This document shows, in pieces, positions 6,241 through 6,315 of a stretch of DNA of 6,315 nucleotides. Source of the DNA: Clostridia bacterium (GTDB taxonomy: Bacteria > Bacillota_A > Clostridia > Oscillospirales > CAG-272); the NCBI GenBank assembly GCA_017408625.1, contig JAFQUG010000146.1:1-6315 (forward strand), written 5' to 3'. Each line of letters starts with the position of its first letter. The stretch's first letter is position 1. Made by a program: the position numbers and the translations under genes. A model generated the notes under the pieces. It searched no databases. It was given only the letters and a program-made list of their open reading frames with translations, and was not told the origin of the DNA.

Positions 6241-6241
6241 A
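6233..6241 (-). promoter_or_regulatory. Extended -10 promoter of tnpA
   Basis: Reading leftward, TGGTATAAT (6241-6233) is a perfect extended -10 element (TGnTATAAT). No -35 box is visible at the right distance (GAGAGG at 6261-6256), which extended -10 promoters can tolerate. Transcription would start near 6226, inside the loop of the 16-bp inverted repeat. The native transcript would then lack the upstream arm and leave the ribosome binding site free. Confidence 0.5.
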
Positions 6242-6280
6242 TATTTGGAGGATTTCCTCTCATCGGCAGAGCCTCTATTG

Positions 6281-6303
6281 AACCACGCGACTATCGCGTG
6301 GTT
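6281..6303 (-). repeat. Left-end hairpin of the IS200-type element, also a likely terminator in the plus direction
   Basis: AACCACGCGA (6281-6290) pairs perfectly with TCGCGTGGTT (6294-6303) around a three-base loop CTA. Its core resembles the right-end hairpin (CCAC-CG...CG-GTGG with a TA-containing loop in tnpA orientation). In the plus direction it is followed by a T-rich stretch (6302-6312), so it can end rightward transcripts. In the minus direction no T-tract follows. Confidence 0.7.
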
Positions 6304-6315
6304 TTCGTTTTTCAA

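Larger units (their letters stand above)
6186..6255 (-). promoter_or_regulatory. Inverted repeat that can sequester the tnpA ribosome binding site
   Basis: AAATCCTCCAAATATG (6186-6201) and CATATTTGGAGGATTT (6240-6255) are perfect 16-bp inverted repeats separated by 38 bases. In minus-strand RNA the downstream arm contains the tnpA ribosome binding site GGAGGA, so any transcript covering both arms would hide it in a long helix. Ribosome-site sequestration of transcripts is established for IS200 and, in related form, IS10. Here it is read directly from the perfect complementarity. Confidence 0.75.
5605..6315 (-). mobile_element. IS200-type insertion sequence (IS200/IS605 family, tnpA only)
   Basis: The element contains a single transposase gene on the minus strand, has no long terminal inverted repeats, and shows one palindromic hairpin near each end, as expected for IS200. 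In the transposase orientation the left-end hairpin is 6303-6281 (CCACGCGA-TAG-TCGCGTGG core) and the right-end hairpin is 5630-5612 (CCACCCGC-TAT-GCGGGTGG). Both are preceded by a GAAA-containing stretch. The span of about 700 bases matches IS200 elements. Exact cleavage sites cannot be fixed: the right-end one should lie just below 5612, and the left-end one is at or just beyond the window edge. No tnpB is present. The DNA is visibly more AT-rich than the operon beside it. Confidence 0.8.

Noticed and set aside
1..6315. CRISPR arrays, tRNA, rRNA, defence system or toxin-antitoxin pair
   Set aside because: No regularly spaced direct repeats, no cloverleaf or rRNA-like sequence, and no protein resembling a nuclease effector, toxin or antitoxin was seen apart from the transposase.

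Overview
The window looks like chromosomal DNA of a Gram-positive anaerobe, most likely a gut-type Clostridia member (inference). The supporting signs are strong GGAGG-type ribosome binding sites, sigma-A style promoters (TTGnnn, 17-nt spacer, TATAAT), an Lrp-type regulator plus aminotransferase pair resembling alaR-alaT of Bacillus subtilis, and an IS200-type transposase of the kind common in such genomes. The host genes are clearly GC-richer than the intergenic DNA and the insertion sequence.

Left part (1-1143). The first 58 bases hold only the edge of something unidentified. A hairpin at 59-105 with T-tracts on both sides can terminate transcription in both directions. A leftward gene (994-134) follows. 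It encodes a shortened, diverged relative of uronate isomerase that has lost the parts carrying the metal-binding catalytic residues, yet it has a good promoter, ribosome binding site and terminator. An AT-rich intergenic region of about 170 bases carries divergent promoters for this gene and for the rightward operon.

Centre (1115-5600). One rightward operon holds five genes with gaps of 10-15 bases or a 4-base overlap. They encode a PHP-domain phosphatase of the histidinol-phosphatase type, a MutS-related ATPase without the mismatch-binding domain, an Lrp/AsnC regulator, a class I PLP-dependent aminotransferase (AlaT/YugH-like), and a small two-helix membrane protein. The operon promoter carries a perfect 12-bp tandem duplication that doubles both the TATAAT box and an ATG. 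The regulator and aminotransferase probably form an amino-acid-responsive pair. Why a MutS-type ATPase and a PHP phosphatase share their transcript is not obvious.

Right part (about 5605-6315). An IS200-type insertion sequence lies immediately behind the operon and points leftward. Its transposase gene (6181-5711) is intact, with the HUH motif and the nucleophilic tyrosine. Matching hairpins mark its two ends (5612-5630 and 6281-6303). The transposase ribosome binding site sits in one arm of a perfect 16-bp inverted repeat, and an extended -10 promoter lies at the loop/arm junction. This arrangement should silence transcripts entering from outside while sparing the element's own transcript. 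The roughly 75 bases between the transposase stop and the terminal hairpin can fold into a compact multi-helix RNA. No CRISPR array, tRNA or rRNA was seen.
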